This document shows positions 48,862 through 62,243 of a stretch of DNA of 64,000 nucleotides, piece after piece. A model generated the notes under the pieces. The model was not told where the DNA came from. It worked only from the letters and a program-made list of their open reading frames with translations, and did not search any database. Each line of letters opens with the position of its first letter. Positions within the stretch are counted from its first letter, which is position 1. Made by a program: the position numbers and the translations under genes. The stretch comes from Cruorifilaria tuberocauda (taxonomy: Eukaryota > Nematoda > Chromadorea > Rhabditida > Onchocercidae): positions 62,001 through 126,000 of the forward strand of contig JABVXU010000132.1 of assembly GCA_013365365.1 (NCBI GenBank). Reading direction: 5' to 3'.

Positions 48862-51204
48862 AAATAAGCGTTGGTCGTAAATTTTCCTAGTAGCCTTACC
48901 TCATTTTTCAATTAAGGGAACTTTAATTTTTCTGAAATTGTTTAGGCATTTTATCTTGAAAGTTGTTGTTTGTTATGAACTTGAGATATACTACTTTAGA
49001 TTGTCCACATAAAAATTTCAGCCACAAGTGCTTTATCAGCTACGATCGATGAATGACGTACCGAAAAATTTTGTTTCTTCTATATCATGTTTTTAAAAAT
49101 GACAATTCTGAACATTTGAAGTATATCAAATTTTCAACTTTCTATTGATCACATGGTACACTTATAGGTTGCAAGTATGATGATTTCATTACATTCTTGT
49201 GAAAACTATTGCTGCAGAGTTTATTGTCTCTTATTTTTTTCTGAAGTAAAATTTTCGCGTGCATGTTATATTTCTTCAATAAGTTCTAATCTTTAATTGT
49301 TGCATCGATCCATATCTTTCATTTCAGGGTCTTTTTGGAATGGCAAATTCTTGTATCCTTTACATGCATTTGAGCAACAGGAAATAAGTACAGATTGAGT
49401 TTTCAGGATCTACCGTTTTTTTAGTTCATTATTTCAAATTGTATTTCTGTAGATTGGTAGTATATTCTGCAAAAATACACAGTTTGAAATAACGAACTTT
49501 TTTACAGTTATCATTTTTTCGGAAGCGAAGAGAAAAGGAACAATTCAGTAGTACTTTAGTTGTTGAACCTCAATTTCATGAAGATTAGTGGTCATAGATT
49601 TAATACTTGATATTTGTGTAATCAAATTTCATTTTTTAACCCTAATACGCGTAAATAAATGTATTGCAGTATTTGTTTTAGGTTAGAGAATCGTCCATCC
49701 TTCTTTTACGGGTCCCATTAGTCACGAGAAAGTGCAGTGATGTTTTTCTTGAAAATTTGTAACAAAAGCGAAAATTTTCAATAGGGTTTTTTGGACGTCA
49801 TGAATTTTTGGAAGCTTGTACGTGGATACGGTTTTTACTTTAATAATATAATAATATAGTTATTTTAGTAATTCTTCTACCTTGTTGCTCTGTAACTACA
49901 TGTAGGTTACTGTTTTGGGATAAACTGGTGTGGAAGAATAAGGTCAGATCACTTTATTTTGAGGGCTAAACTATTTTATTTTTAATTATTTTATCCTGTG
50001 GAACCTTCGTAACTTGTATGAATATATCGGATTCATTTCTTGAATGAAAGTCTTGTGAAGGCAAATTTAAATATTTTCGGCTGTAGTAATGGAGTACTTT
50101 GTTTAGAGATTGTAGAACTGGGAACGGTAGCTGTAACATTTTAAAGTGAAACTATGCTGGATTTTAATTAATTGTCACAATAAGCTCTTTCACATAATGT
50201 GAAAAGTCTAAATCAACTTATCATTCTCTTCGACTGCACATCTTATCAATGTATGTTTTGTAATCTGTGGTCTATTTGAAACATGTATTGACATGCGCCC
50301 ATATCCTTCCTTCGGTTATGACTGTCTACTCATAACACTTGAATATAACAGTTTATTGAGGGCAGATAGAGCTCAAAACCGCATAACCACATCTCGCCAA
50401 GCCATACTTCGTAATGCTGATATTTTTTAAACTTGTGAAAAATTTCATTCTTTCACGTTCAAAGCTGGACAAATGTGGGTCCTGTTAGCAGTGCAGAAAA
50501 ATTGATTTTTTTGATGCGAACTACAACACTTCATGAAGGAACAAAAAAAGTGAAGTTTCTCTTGGCGCTCACTGGAATTGTGTCGCCATCACTCATCCTT
50601 TCGCCAACTGTCGCCAAATGTGTGGTGTAGGTAGTATATTTTTTCTGTTAGAAATGTGTATCATTGCATGTTTTATAGTGCTGTTTTCAGGAATCATTTC
50701 AGTTATCTAATAACTATTAAAATTGAAATGTATTATATAATAAAATATTTCGGTTTAGTTTCGAATTATGCTACCTCCTAAAAGCTGTGCTATGCATCTA
50801 ATGTTGAGGCTTTTATAGAGTTGCATTAGCTTGCATCAGAGTCGAAGAAAGAATCGTTGAAAGATTGTAAAGTTTTACAAAGGAGTCTACTTACTCGATT
50901 GCTTGAGTGCGATTTACGAATGGTGCTTATATTGATGATGTGATATAAATCTTCATAGCGTATTCTTTGCAGTTCATGTAGGGTAGGACGAATAATAAGC
51001 ATCTGAAATGGCAGAAATATAAAATCTAGGATAATGGCAAAGAGCCTATTTCTTTTTCCTTTCGTTTTCTGTATTTATGTTAATTAAGCACTTATTATCG
51101 ATTGGTGCTTATCCTTAGTCAATGTAAAAATCGCATTGCTTATTTTCGTATGTTGCATCTCGAATTTGTAGGTTTTCACTCACTTGTAATCATTTTTCTT
51201 CCAG
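48862..51204. other. intergenic region upstream of egl-4
   Basis: No confirmed gene. A 45-codon open frame at 50293-50430 (plus; MRPYPSFGYDCLL... ending LRNADIF) has a balanced amino-acid mix and little A/T-run character. It could be a small ORF or a 5' exon. A second coding-like patch at about 50510-50620 contains MRTTTLHEGTKKVKFLLAL. Both could belong to 5' leaders or alternative starts of egl-4, but neither joins the first egl-4 exon by an obvious splice. Confidence 0.35.
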
Positions 51205-54200
51205 ATGAGCAATTCAGCGGCCACGAGACCTACATCTGGTGCTACTGGGATCCGAAGTTTTTTTTCGAAATTGCGTAAGCCATCCGACTTGCAAATATCT
51301 CCAGCTCAGGTAAGGACTGTGTTTTGGTGTCAAGTCTTTCTTTGTCACTGAATGTCCTGAACATAGCAGATAGAATCATTTAGTTTTGTTTCTTTTTTAT
51401 TCGAAATATTCATTTTCTGTCAGATTATCTGTCTCTTGCTCCAAGAAGGTAGCGAAATATAGAGATATACACACGAGTGTGAATAATATGTCGAACTTTG
51501 AATGTGTGCTGGTCTAATTTGCCAACTAATTCCTCATTTATAAATTGCTAGATGGTCGTGGAATAGTATAGGTTTCTAAAATGTTCACGCAGAAAACCCA
51601 TAGCAGAAACATTTCCAAAACTTGTATTGGCATAAAATAGAGTTATATTTTAGGAAAAAATGTATAGTGCTGTTAATTTTTTTCGTAGTTTAGATATTTT
51701 ATTCTCTAGTGGATTAATTCAATTTCTCACGAAATAGATTTTGGAAAAATAAATTTGAAAAACTGCATGTTTGTTGGGTTTCCTACAGTTAGCTGTTGCT
51801 TTTGCACTTTTAATTGCTTTTTTCCACTTACTTTTTACCAGGCAACTGATCTAAAGAACGCAGTTCTTTTGCAATTCATGTAGTGCTTACATATTTTCTC
51901 TCGGAGAACATATTAGAAGTGTAAAAAGTTGGAGAATTCTTTTGTTTGCTAATTTCTCATCTTGCAGCTACTTTCATAGTGGTGCGAAATGAAGAATTTT
52001 CGGTAACTGTAAAGCTTTCTTTTTGTGTTTGGGTTTGTTTCTGGATTTGGAAGGTTACTGTCGCTTATTTAATTAAGAGCCTGAAGTATGCTTCATGTTA
52101 TCCGAAACTTTGCAAACTTGTTTGGTAAGATTTATCCTTAACAGGTTACTTATTTTTCAGTTTCATTTTAGTGTTGATTGATTTTATCCTCTTCAGTTGT
52201 ATTTTTCATTGGATCGGGCATACTTTTATTATGAATGGTAGTGTTGCATCTTTTTCACTGTTGATAAATGAAACACCTCTATAATTAAATTGATATTTAG
52301 ACCTTCAATGGTTCGGCTATCTGTGGGATATGAAGTTGATTTTTCGAGCAAAATTTTTCCTTGCCCGGTATTATCTTAGCTATATTATTTCTAATCTGTA
52401 TAGTTTATTTCTTAACTACAGAAATCGATGTAGTAGTGGCCCTCCATAAAGTCATGCTCCCTATTTATTCTTTATTCCATAAGTATAGCATCATTATTTC
52501 ATAGAGGTGCTGAATTTATTTGTATCTAATTGTTTTAGTGTAAGCAGATGTCTGTACCATATTTGTTCGCATTATCATTCACAACAAATGATTAAAAGTA
52601 TAGTGGTCTTGGCGAAATAGCTCTTGAGGATTTTTAGGAAATTTTCAAATTATGAAGAGTTTTGAAATCTTATTGAAGAAATATTCTGAAAGCCAATATG
52701 CATGAGTATATGAAATGATTTTTAAGAAAGATGTTTCTTTTTTGAAGCTATGTACCCAAGATTTGGATTTTATTGACAAAAAGCTTCGAAAAATGCTTCT
52801 TCCCTTGAGACACTGTTTTTCTCATTCTGTATTCTGTTTGGAACCCACAGGTATATCAGAATTTCTGCTTATACTAGGTGGTAAACAAGGTTTATCATGG
52901 ACAGTTAGGTAGTTCATATATTCAAATTACTAATCTTGAAAACCTTATCGAGAACAATTCGATATGGATGTATATAACGTTCGAAACAACGAGGATTAAT
53001 ATTTATAATCATCGCTGTTTCGAATGTTATATAACACAAAAATTGTGTATAATTGGATTGACGGCACTGCAAAACGAAGTGATACTAATGGTTACGAGAA
53101 AATGAAAAAATAGCTGAACAATTAAGCGTTCGATTAGGTAGGAGGTAAAACAGTGCCACGTATCTTAGGTATAAAACTTATGAATTGTATATGAATTTAC
53201 ATTCTATTACTGTTGCTAAATTACATACTGTGTCGAATTTAAAATAGGGTTGACAGTGCTGAGTTTTGAGGATATATCAGTGTAGAAAAGGGAGAAATCT
53301 TACTTCAAACTTTCACTTTAATCAAACTTAAAGCAACATTATGATGTGAATAATTTTTTCTTATCGGACACTATAAAATATAATTACGTATATTCTTTAA
53401 TTTATATTGCTGTCAGAATATATTGTATTAGATGCATTTCCTTCTTACGACATACGTGTGAATAAAGGAAAATCGTATCTAATTTCGCAGGTGGCACAGT
53501 CCTTGTTGCTTTCATCGATAGTTATCTTTCATTGATATTTTTGCAAAGTTTTGTTGCCTTCGATGTTTGATCCATTTACATAAACATATTCTTTAGTCTA
53601 CTAGCCGCACAACATTACGACTTGGCTAATGAACAAAACATTGTCAGCTGGCCCCAAGTGGATGTATGCATTCATATATATATATAATGTGTGTTTGTGT
53701 CTTTGTGTGTGTCGCTGTCGAGTTGTCTCGTTTGTATGTGCATGTAGTGGGGATAGGACGATGATAGAAAAATTCGCGTCCCCTCGTCATCGCTCGAAGC
53801 TTTGGAACGCTGCACTCGGCTAGTCTTTTTACTGGTTTGCTGCAGTCGTATTGCAGAAACGCTGCTGTAACTGTTGGTGATTGTTTTTTCAAGCTCGTTT
53901 GGACATATGATGCGGTGGTAGGTTCGTAACAGCACATGGCACTAACGTGATCCGAAACGAAGTGGCGTAAATCTGGCTTCCGTATCGAGTTTGAACCAAA
54001 TTGTGCTTTGTCAACTGATCGTCTCTTTACTGTTGGAAATATGCTACAACATTCAGCCCCATTTGTTCAGGTTTTCTTTGCTGTTAATTTTTCACACGAT
54101 TCATTCCATCTCCTTCGCTTAGCTGCCATTTTTCTCTTATTAGATTGAAGCACGGATGGGAGTTTTCGTGCTCCTTATTACAAATTTGTTTGCACGAGAT

Positions 54201-57200
54201 TAAGAAATATGATAATCCCTAATAGCAGTACTAAGTTACAACAAGCTTCAAGAATTCTCTTAAAAATGTCCTTGTCTACTTCATGGTTTTGATATTTGGA
54301 ATTAATTTCTTTAGATATAAAGTAAACTTCTGCGAGCTTCCACTGCATAATCATTGATTATCTGGAAGAGCCAGCTAAGCTTTGGAAATGCTCGTCTTTT
54401 TAAAGTTATCTAAGTTTTAAAAGAAAGGCTAGTCACTCTCATTACTTTCGATATGTTCGTTTGAGTAGCTTACTGTTTTCTTTTCCCAGAATAGTCAAAC
54501 ATTTCGAAGGATCAACAATAATTTTTTTTTGTGTTTTCGAAACTTAATATTATTGCATGCTACCAAAATCCAAAATTTGGTGAGTCTGTCTCATGTTCTT
54601 TTGTTTGGACAGTTAATAGGGCTAGAATGAGGTACATCTGAAATCAGCAGTTGTGCATCATTTTGATAGAGTATTAGTGAAATCGGTACTAACAGTAATC
54701 ATTTATAATTAAACGACTTGCCCCAGATTATTCCACTAAAACATGATCACATTTTGATATCAGTGATTTCTTCTAGACTTTATATAATTTATTTTTTTCA
54801 ACTTCTTCGTACACATAATACATAAGCTTGCTATTCCGCCTCAGATTTTCATTTTTAGTTTATCGTTGACGCTTTTTTTAATGCCTCATACTGAAATTAT
54901 GCGTGAAAAAATCACACAAAACTCAAAAAGCGTAGTTTGGTCAGAGTACCTAAATAATGGGGGCGCTTGACAGGATTCTTGGTTGTTTTGCTCCATGGCA
55001 GCTGAATGATAACTTAGCAGGCTATTTTCTTAATTTGGTTATCTTATCTAATGAATAACTACAGACTGGTTGCTTTTAAGCACACACTTGTTTCGTTCGC
55101 TTAATTTATTTGATTCGTGATCACAGTTTGGTTGATGGTATTACTGCTTTGTAACAGCTTTTTACAATTCCTCGTGTAAACAAGTCTGCTGGTGAATTAT
55201 TTGTCATCGATCAGGTTGCAGAGTGCAGAAAGACACAAACGAAATATTTTTCTTTGTTTTTTTGAAATTGTGTTTCCGTATGCTCATTGCAGCTCGAATA
55301 ACCTTTATTTAATTCATTGAGATATCGAAGAAAAATGGTAGAGACTGAGTGGAATTTTATCAATTTTCAATTTGATTTTGCGAAATTTAAAACAATAAAG
55401 CATAGTTTTTTATAAAACTGTTAATTGAACAAGTTGGATAAAAATTCTTGTTTAAATAGTTGGAAGAAAGTGAATATAAAATTAATACCAAAAATGTTCC
55501 CTTGTCATTTTATGCTAGTACCTTTATAGTTTTCAAAGATACAAAAGCAATACATGAGATAATAAGAAACTGAATTTTGGTGTTGATTTCTTAACTATAG
55601 AAATCTGATGGGGAGGGATAAAGAGTGTTTCGCAGTTTGTCAAATCAATGGTTCGTCCATTTTTATGAGCAGAAATCATTGTTGTTTAATTCTGATCCAA
55701 ACTGTACGCGTGCTTGATATCATGAACTTGAAAGATTTTGTTTCGAACATATAACGAAAAAGTAACTGTTTTTTGTAATATCAAGAAAATTAAAATGGAG
55801 TAAAGGAATTTGAGGTTATCTTATTATTTGTTGTTCATAGGTACAAATAGGCACACGTACATATGATGCCAACGAAATCCAGAAGCTTATCCCTCAATTG
55901 GAGGAAACTATTGAGAAAAAAGAACGTCAAATTCGACAGCAACAAAGTACTGTAGAAACGCAGTTGAGAAGGATTAACGAGTTGGAAAAAGAAGTGAAGA
56001 CATTACAGGTATGCTTTGCTAACGTAAGGGGAATGAATTAATTTTTGTGTTTTAGATTCCAAATTATGGTTTGGATTTTCGAGTAGTCATTCCTCGGAGC
56101 TGTTATCTGACAACTTATGCTAAAATTATTATTAAACTCAAAGATTATTTCAGTCAGAATGTGATAAACTTCGTTCTGTTCTTGATCAAAAAGCGCAGTC
56201 CGTTGCGGCATTGAACAGTGTTCAAAAGGTATGCATAAAATTAGGGCACTTCTCACATATTGTATTTTTTATAATTTTATTTAGATAAACCTTATATGAA
56301 TTAGTTTCTTGCAGACTTCATGGGGTACTGAAGAATTACGAACTGAGCTTCAGCAGAAGGCAGTGTTGCCAACTACCGATGACGGTGTTCGTTCCAAGAA
56401 AATGGCAGTATCTGCAGAACCAGCTAATCTCGACACGCAAAAAGCAACCTTGCAACACCATCCGAAATCTGCTGGGTTTGTACTCAGCCCACATTGTTTT
56501 ATATTTGATTACTTTTGTAAAGCAGATCTATTTTATAAAATAATTCTCTTATTCTGGCATAAATAAATGCGAAAGTTGATGTTAAACCCTTCGTGTGTTC
56601 TTACAAAGTCTAAAAATTCAGTTTCGGATGTAATGGTTAATTCATATCAATATCGCATGTTAAATGGTATATAGGATGAAATCCATCAAATTGCCATTAT
56701 TAATGGTTATTTGCATTTGTGATCATACTTTGTACTAGTCAAATAATTTGTATTATTTGTAGGCGTAGTAAATTGCAACTTCTAATTTCTTTGGTTACTA
56801 TAACGTATGAAATCAAAATATTGAGTTTCATTTAAGCTCATATAATCATAAGAACAATATAGCTTATAAAAAAGTACTAAAATAGCATATTCCATCTTTC
56901 AAAGTAGATCGAATCGTTATTAAAGGCAACGGCACCAATTGAGTTTTTATTGTTCTGGCAACCATGAATTGAATGGAGAGAAGCTGTTCGAGGAGTTTAT
57001 TTTTCATTTTTACGGTTACTCTATAACATTTTAATTCAGTTCGAAGCAGCTTATTCGGGATGCTGTTCAGAAGAATGATTTCCTGCGGCAGCTTGCCAAA
57101 GAGCAAGTTATAGAACTAGTAGAATGCATGTACGAAATGCGTGCTCGTGCAGGTCAATGGGTTATACAGGAAGGTGAGCCTGGAGATCGCCTGTTTGTTG

Positions 57201-60200
57201 TTGCAGGTTTGGTTTATGTTGAATTTTTGATTATATTTCGTTTTTTTCTTTGATAATTTTAGAGGAAGCTTGTTTTTCTTACTATTCCGATGTCCTTCAG
57301 GGCAACCCCAATCAAAACAAGCATTGTCATGGCATTTTCGTCAAATGAAAGTATTTTAATTGAAACGCAATTACTATCCTGAAATATCATTTCAGAGGGA
57401 CAGCTTCAAGTATCACGTGAAGGTATTGTGTTGGGAAAGTTGGGAGCAGGAGTTGTTATGGGTGAACTTGCCATTCTTTATAATTGTGTTAGGTAAATCA
57501 CTTCAGATTATCGTGAGTCTATGCAATTCTTTTATCTTGAGCTGAAGGTTTGTATTCTTTGTAAAGATTTCGAAGTACATTAAAGTCTCTGACTTTTCTC
57601 GGTGACCCTTAAAGTTTTCGGATGCAGGGAATCTCGCAAACTTTTTGGAAGTTTATATAAGAAAAAACACTAATAGTTATTTTTATTTATTATGTGTCAA
57701 AGGTGCATGTGTAGTATTTTATTTGAGGGAAAGTTTGTTTTCAGAACAGCATCTGTGCAGGCATTGTCAGATGTTCAGTTGTGGGTATTGGATCGTTGTG
57801 TTTTTCAAATGATTACTATGCGTTTGGGTATGGAAAGACATGCACAATTAATGGCATTCCTTAGCAAAGTTTGTTTATGCTCAATGATATTATGACATGG
57901 CTTTTTGAATTGATTAGTTGAGGCCACTGAGGTCTCTCCCTACTGATATTTAAGTCATGTCGCTGTCACGAGCAGTCCAGTCTTTTTGTTAACACGAGCA
58001 GTCCAGTCTTTTTGTTAACACAAAGCTGTAGTTAACTCTTGTTGCAGGTGTCGTTATTTGAAAATTTATCAGAAGATCGAATATCAAAAATTGCTGATGT
58101 TTTGGATCAAGATTATTATTCTGGTGGAAATTATATTGTTCGAGAAGGAGAAAAGGTTTTTTTTTTCGGCTAAACATATCAGTTCGTAGAATCACTTGAA
58201 AGCATTTCGTAATTTTGATTTGGCAAATCCGGTTTAGTCTTCTTGTTCCACAAAAATTTTTATTTAAGGGCGACACATTCTTCATCCTTACAAGTGGTCA
58301 GGTTCGCGTCACAAAGCAAATTGAAGATGAGCCGGAGCCTCGAGAGATACGGATTTTAAAACAGGGCGATTTCTTTGGTGAAAAAGCCCTTCTTAGTGAA
58401 GAGGTGTGCTTATACGCAGTATTTTAAGCAGTATGTACTTTGGCCGCTTTTTTTTATCCCGTGAAAGTTTTTCCAGGTAAGAACAGCGAGTGTCATCGCA
58501 ATTAATCCAGGCGTCGAAGTTCTGACACTTGACAGAGAGTCATTCACAAAACTAATTGGAGATCTTGAAGCTTTAAATCGAGACTACGGAGATTCACAAA
58601 GAAGAGCCACCGTGTAAGTAATCATTTTCTTCAATGTTCACAGATTTTTACATCTTTTACCTGAATAGAAGGTGCTTATGGGTTGTGACGTTACAGAAAC
58701 ATTTTCAGTGTTGTACCTGAACCACCATCACCAAAAAAGATTGCTCAGGAAAAGGAATTTGCCGATTTGCAATTAAGAAATTTGAAAAGGATTGTTACAC
58801 TTGGTGTCGGTGGTTTCGGTCGTGTTGAATTGGTTTGTATTTTGGATAACAAAAGTTCTTGACATATTCATCATTGTAGCTTCAAGTGATTCTAGTGCAA
58901 ATAGTATGGAGTCGTAATATTGTAAGAACTTTATTCAAAATTAAAACCTATTTTTGTCTTCATCATTATATCTTTTTATGTTATTATTCGAAAAACAGTA
59001 TTTATTGGTATTTTGGGTTTTTATTTTTTTCCTCTTCGTTGAGTTAACCTTACATTACATACGACAATATCATTTTAATTTGCTTAATACTTGCGAATAT
59101 GTTTCTTCATATTTAGATTTTGCGGAAAGTCATAATTTTTTATGTTTTTGATGTGTTTACGTTGTTTCCATAATTGATATCATTTAAAAAAGCTGATTCA
59201 GGTTTGCATCAATGGAGATAAAATGCGGACGTTTGCACTGAAAGCTTTGAAAAAGAAGCATATTGTAGATACAAGGCAACAAGAGCATATTTTTGCTGAG
59301 AGAAATATTATGATGGAAACTCGTTCAGACTGGATCGTTAGGTGATTCGAAAGATATATGATTTTATTTTGTTATCCATTCATTTTAAAATTTATGACTC
59401 TTTTTGTGTTTAATCATTATTTAAATCAGGTAACTGCCATCTGTCTTATTAGACTATTACCTTGTTTTTAGGTTATATACAACATTTCGTGATGCCAAAT
59501 ACGTTTATATGCTGATGGAAGTTTGCTTGGGTGGTGAGTTATGGACTACACTTCGGGATAGAGGGCATTTCGATGACTATACTGCTCGATTTTATGTCGC
59601 CTGTGTTTTGGAAGCGCTTGAATATCTACACAGAAAAAACATTGTTTACCGTGATTTAAAACCAGAAAACTGCTTACTTACCCAAACAGGATACCTCAAA
59701 CTTGTAAGTATCCATACACTATGGTATATTTTTTGTTCCATTTATTCGTTTTAGTTTATTATATACTTAGCTGTATCCGAAGCATGACTGGGTATAGCTA
59801 TTGTATATGTTAGTCTAAAAAATTTCAAATCAATTGGTGAAGAACTTGCAATATTGTTCGTTTGTTTAAAATCTTAAATCTCTGAAAGTTTTCATCAGTT
59901 TTTCTTTGAAATTTTGACACAACGTTCATTCGGATGCGCGCATGTTATTATGGATTTATTTATCTTAATGTTACAGTGGGCATCGTAACATCGATGGTTT
60001 TCTGCGACTTTTGTCAACTGATCGTTTCTGCGATAAAGAACAATATCTGTAGGTTGGAATTGATCTCCAAATAAAACATTTGCCACTTCATCTGTAGATG
60101 GAGCATTGAATTTTGATCCACGCATTCTCCAGCAGACGTTGTATGTCAGTATGAACAACAATCTTGCATGTATCAGATGGCATCATCCCAACTGCCATTT

Positions 60201-62243
60201 TGAATAAATGCGCTAAATTATTTTTTTGTGAAGAAGTTATTGCGGAAGGGGAAGGATTGACATTTTGATGGAGAGGAAAATTCCACAGCATTTAATCCAT
60301 CATTGCCAGCACCAAATGAAGAAAATTTGTCGGAATTTATGTTGACTGTTTGGAAACGGAAGTAGGAAGCCAGTTTTATAACTTTGTCTTTTCACTTTTA
60401 AAGTTGGCATGAATTGAGTTGTTATGATTTTTGCGTCATACGACGTCGTTTGGAAGCATGAGTTGCATTTTTTGATGTTAGATGAGGAATGCTTTGATTC
60501 GGCAGTATATCAGCATAATTTTTAAATTGGCGGTTCTTCAAATTAAGATAATTTAATTTTTCTGTCGGCACAGCTCACTCCTTTGTTTCTCCATTAACTT
60601 CAGAGACTTGCAATAAGAACACACTTCAATCATAGTGCCGATGAGTTCAAACTAAAATCATCAGCTGGTTGCAAGGCTACTGTAAGCGTGATTATTTAAC
60701 ATGCTTAAAGTTGATCTGTTTCTCTTTGATTCTTACAGCCATTGCCAGCCGATCTCGTAACTGTGCATCTTCAAGTCCAGCTGCTTACATTTGACCCATT
60801 TATTGTGTTTTTCGTTCGTTTGCAAATGTCCATTTTCCTCAATCGGATTTGCAATAATTTGTCGTGATGTTTCCATTATGCGAGTATGAGACCTAAGTTT
60901 GATTTGTTGCGAGTCATTATTTGGATGAGTTAAAGCATTGCATTTTCTTTCTTTCTTTTGTCACTTTTAGGAAAGAGTAGAATTTCTTGATTGTTGATCT
61001 GCCGCTATCGCTGCCTCGATTTGTGTCGCTGTAAAGACTCCGAACTAAATCATATAAAAGCATGTAACTGAAGTTAAAAAGCAAGGCAGAAAATAATGTA
61101 ACAAACAATTAAAAAGGAGAAATAAAATATAAATATATGTATCCTTTTGTCGGTGTAGCTAATCCATCTACTGTTTTCATCTATCACAAACATGACAGGT
61201 AAAAAAGATATCTGTACATAAAATATGTATTTGTTTTAATACAACGTTATGTTAAAATGTGAAAGCAATCGGTAAAGAACTTACAGTGTTATATCATTTA
61301 TATATGGAGCATTTACATAGAAGATAAATAAGTATTTTTTGAATTAAATCATCTTAGTGCTATTGATCTGGCTGATATTTTCTAGGTTGACTTTGGTTTC
61401 GCGAAGAAGTTAGCAAGTGGACGCAAAACATGGACTTTTTGTGGTACTCCAGAATATGTTTCACCCGAAATCATCCTTAATAAGGGACATGATCAAGCTG
61501 CTGATTACTGGGCATTAGGAATTTATATTTGTGAATTAATGCTCGGTCGCCCACCATTTCAGGTACCACTTATTGTTGGATAAATCAAATCTTAAAATCT
61601 ATAAGAAAAAGCTGAAGTAATGCAGACCTTCTGGATAAATTAGAAAAGTATTCCATTAAATTTTGAGTACAAAAAACGATGGTCAAGTTTGTGTTATTTA
61701 GGTTTTTATTTTTTTAGGCGGCAGATCCGATGAAAACTTATACACTGATATTGAAAGGTGTGGATGCCTTAGAAATTCCAAATCGACGAATTGGGAAAAC
61801 GGCAACGGCTCTCGTTAAAAAGCTCTGCAAAGATAATCCCGGTGAGCGTCTTGGGTGTGGTAGTGGAGGTGTTGGTGATATCCGTAAACATAGGTATGCC
61901 GTTTACTTTTTCACCTTAATCAGTTTATGAAAATAAATAGGCAATTAAGTTAATTTTCTGTTGTTTGGATATCAATCACGGTGTTTGACTTCTTCAAAAA
62001 AGCATTATTCTTCATTAAGAAATTTAAATATGCTTTAGATCTAACAGATTATTTTTTCATTTCTAACAGGTATTTTTTAGGTGGTTTATGGGCTTCGACT
62101 GGGAAGGCCTGAGGTCAAGAACTCTGAAAGCACCAATTGTGCCAAAGGTAGCTAGTCCATCGGATGTAACAAACTTTGATAGTTACCCACCGGAACAAGA
62201 CGTACCACCTGATGAATTTTCTGGTTGGGATGAAGGCTTCTAA
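51205..62243 (+). CDS. egl-4: cGMP-dependent protein kinase EGL-4 (PKG), complete
   Basis: PKG is a cGMP-activated Ser/Thr kinase. In C. elegans it sets sensory adaptation, body size and quiescence. Sixteen exons keep phase and give 762 aa: 51205-51309, 55841-56008, 56154-56228, 56315-56475, 57040-57206, 57396-57492, 57745-57868, 58048-58155, 58269-58403, 58477-58613, 58709-58832, 59202-59341, 59472-59703, 61386-61562, 61718-61893, 62081-62243. Order: Ser-rich start, coiled coil ([16 protein letters not shown]), pseudosubstrate-like [10 protein letters not shown], cGMP site A ([15 protein letters not shown]), site B ([19 protein letters not shown]), then the kinase with [33 protein letters not shown] and the activation loop [12 protein letters not shown]. 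The end is the PKG-typical FSGWDEGF. The ATG directly follows a TTCCAG acceptor. Intron 1 (4.5 kb) could hide alternative first exons, as egl-4 is known for several isoforms. Confidence 0.97.
52971..53032. repeat. near-palindromic stem-loop in egl-4 intron 1
   Basis: The two arms begin TATATAACGTTCGAAACA and, read from the other end on the opposite strand, TATATAACATTCGAAACAGC. Pairing continues for about 30 bp with a few mismatches and a very small loop. This is the size of a microRNA-type foldback, though a decayed palindromic repeat is equally possible. Confidence 0.65.
53620..53945. other. TG/TA repeat followed by a GC-elevated block in egl-4 intron 1
   Basis: A TA then TG simple repeat (about 53674-53715) is followed by a block clearly richer in G and C than the rest of the intron (about 53750-53940). 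Open frames cross it on both strands, but none has a convincing splice context or recognisable content. Its composition and position would suit an internal promoter or alternative first exon, which I can only infer. Confidence 0.35.
57967..58018. repeat. 26-bp perfect tandem duplication in an egl-4 intron
   Basis: A 26-bp unit beginning CACGAGCAGTCCAGTC occurs twice, head to tail, without mismatch. It ends about 30 bp before the acceptor of the exon starting at 58048. The lack of mismatches suggests a recent duplication. Confidence 0.95.
59895..60445 (-). mobile_element. decayed Helitron fragment (Helitron-like N-terminal region)
   Basis: Inside the 1.7-kb egl-4 intron between 59703 and 61386, the minus strand carries pieces of the Helitron replication-initiator/helicase protein in the expected order but in different frames. 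They are [20 protein letters not shown], then [18 protein letters not shown], then [19 protein letters not shown] and [20 protein letters not shown] followed by RCYDA. Known Helitron proteins have corresponding blocks (an LP-ending region, a FNAPT-DEVA region and a RDI-L-RR-QL-SE-H-SYDALQYP region). Frameshifts and stops separate the pieces, so the copy is dead. No Rep catalytic HUH motif or helicase domain was seen, so this is a partial remnant. Confidence 0.72.

Noticed and set aside
53644..53937. 97-codon minus-strand open frame in egl-4 intron 1
   Set aside because: It runs through a TG/TA microsatellite, and its content follows from the repeat and the local GC rise.
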